Part shown: positions 6,204 through 7,108 of the stretch, piece by piece | Position numbering within the stretch: the stretch's first letter is position 1 | Layout: the number at the start of each line of letters is the position of its first letter | Source of the DNA: a bacterium | GTDB lineage: Bacteria > Coprothermobacterota > Coprothermobacteria > Coprothermobacterales > JAADFF01 | Assembly (NCBI GenBank): GCA_027063755.1 | Contig: JAMORD010000096.1 | Span: forward strand, 1 to 7,108 | Reading direction: 5' to 3' | Length of the DNA stretch: 7,108 nucleotides | Notes under the pieces: generated by a model | Seen by the model: only the letters and a program-made list of their open reading frames with translations | Database searches by the model: none | What the model was told of the DNA's origin: nothing | Translations under genes and position numbers: made by a program

Positions 6204-7108
6204 ATGGTGAGATGGATTGTAATTAGTGGTGTTGATGAAGTTGGTAGAAATTGTCATCTACTTGAAACAGACAGAGAGTTATATATTGTTGATTGTGGGG
6301 TAAGATTTGGAACTTTAAAAGAGCCTGGCATAGAGTATATTATCCCCGATTTTTCTTATATTGTGGAACATGCAGACAAACTCAAGGGGGCATTTTTCTC
6401 TCATGCCCACGAAGATCATATAGGAGCTGTGCCGTATCTCCTTGATGCCTTAAAGGGGAAGATTAAGCGCCTTGATATTTATAGTGCTCCTCTCACATTG
6501 GAGATGTTGAAAGAGTATGTGGGGGGACATCATGGGATATCCGTTAACATGCAAGCTATTCATCCACGGGAAGAGGTTAGGGTATCTAATAATTTGTCGG
6601 TGCTTCCTATACATGTCAATCATAGCATCCCTCATGCTCTATCTCTGGCTTTTAACACTAAAGAGGGTAGGATTATCTATACGGGAGATTTCAAAATAGA
6701 CCAAAATCATCCTACAATGGAGACAACTGACCTACATACATTTGCACGACTTGGTGAAGAGGGAGTAAAACTACTACTTTCCGATAGTACCAATGCAGAT
6801 GAGCCGGGCTTTGGTACTTCAGAGATGAAAGTTAGAGAAGGACTAGAAAAAGTTTTCTCCACTTATACCAATAGGCGTATTATTATTAGTGTGTTTGCCT
6901 CGCATGTCAGCCGTATAGAACTCATTATGAGTCTTGCTAAGAAATATGGTAGGGTAGTAGCCGTTGATGGAAGGGGTATTGTAAAGATTACACAGCTGTC
7001 ACGAAAGTTGGGCTTTCTTGCCGATTATGATGACATTATTGTTTCTGTTTCCGATGCTTTAGCCTTACCACCTGAATCACAGGTAATTCTTAGCACGGGG
7101 ACTCAGGG
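6204..7108 (+). CDS. rnj: RNase J-type beta-CASP ribonuclease, N-terminal part (3' end outside window)
   Basis: The frame stays open for about 301 codons to the window edge. RNase J enzymes are cytoplasmic Zn-dependent nucleases with 5'-to-3' exonuclease and endonuclease activity in mRNA decay and rRNA maturation. The metallo-beta-lactamase motifs are complete: HAHEDH (67-72), HSIP with His140, and GDFKID with Asp162. The beta-CASP domain starts around LLSDSTNADEPGFG and includes VFASHVSRIE (His234) and AVDGRG; the visible part ends in STGTQ, which normally continues into GE. Several conserved positions differ from common RNase J sequences: GVDEVGRN where GGLGEIGKN is usual, SHAHEDH for THGHEDH, and VSRI for VHRI. 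GAGGTG (6191-6196) is 7 bases before ATG 6204. J1 versus J2 cannot be decided, and the C-terminal domain is not visible. Confidence 0.92.
   Translation, partial: MVRWIVISGVDEVGRNCHLLETDRELYIVDCGVRFGTLKEPGIEYIIPDFSYIVEHADKLKGAFFSHAHEDHIGAVPYLLDALKGKIKRLDIYSAPLTLEMLKEYVGGHHGISVNMQAIHPREEVRVSNNLSVLPIHVNHSIPHALSLAFNTKEGRIIYTGDFKIDQNHPTMETTDLHTFARLGEEGVKLLLSDSTNADEPGFGTSEMKVREGLEKVFSTYTNRRIIISVFASHVSRIELIMSLAKKYGRVVAVDGRGIVKITQLSRKLGFLADYDDIIVSVSDALALPPESQVILSTGTQ

Overview
The window is a compact run of nine bacterial housekeeping genes, all on the + strand, moderately AT-rich, with almost no unexplained DNA. It reads as chromosomal core sequence. I see no mobile element, CRISPR array, tRNA or rRNA, and no sign of a new multi-gene system.

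Layout. Positions 1-2480 hold the end of glyceraldehyde-3-phosphate dehydrogenase, then phosphoglycerate kinase, triosephosphate isomerase and the small translocon subunit SecG, with gaps of 0-12 bases. An 83-base gap follows, which can fold into a structured leader in front of rpsO (ribosomal protein S15). pnp (PNPase) comes 37 bases after rpsO. A clear intrinsic terminator at 5130-5164 closes this part, and no terminator is visible upstream of it, so gap-pgk-tpiA-secG-rpsO-pnp may be co-transcribed. A second cluster starts at once with a TATAAT box: dut (dUTPase), a family 4 Fe-S uracil-DNA glycosylase that overlaps dut, and an RNase J-type beta-CASP nuclease cut off by the window end.

How the genes work together. 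The first three catalyse consecutive or adjoining steps of lower glycolysis. rpsO-pnp is a widespread pair coupling a ribosomal protein to 3'-to-5' RNA decay, and RNase J adds 5'-to-3' and endonucleolytic decay nearby. dut and the glycosylase form a logical pair: one keeps uracil out of DNA, the other removes it.

Organism. The presence of RNase J, the SecG type, the unfused pgk and tpiA (fused in Thermotoga), and the order rpsO-pnp-dut-glycosylase-RNase J suggest an anaerobic bacterium of the Firmicutes/Synergistota kind. This is inference from remembered gene order, with low confidence at phylum level.

Most worth a second look: the foldable rpsO leader, a 27-base codon-aligned tandem repeat encoding the Arg/Gly/His-rich PNPase tail, the back-to-back terminator and promoter before dut, and RNase J substitutions at usually conserved motif positions.
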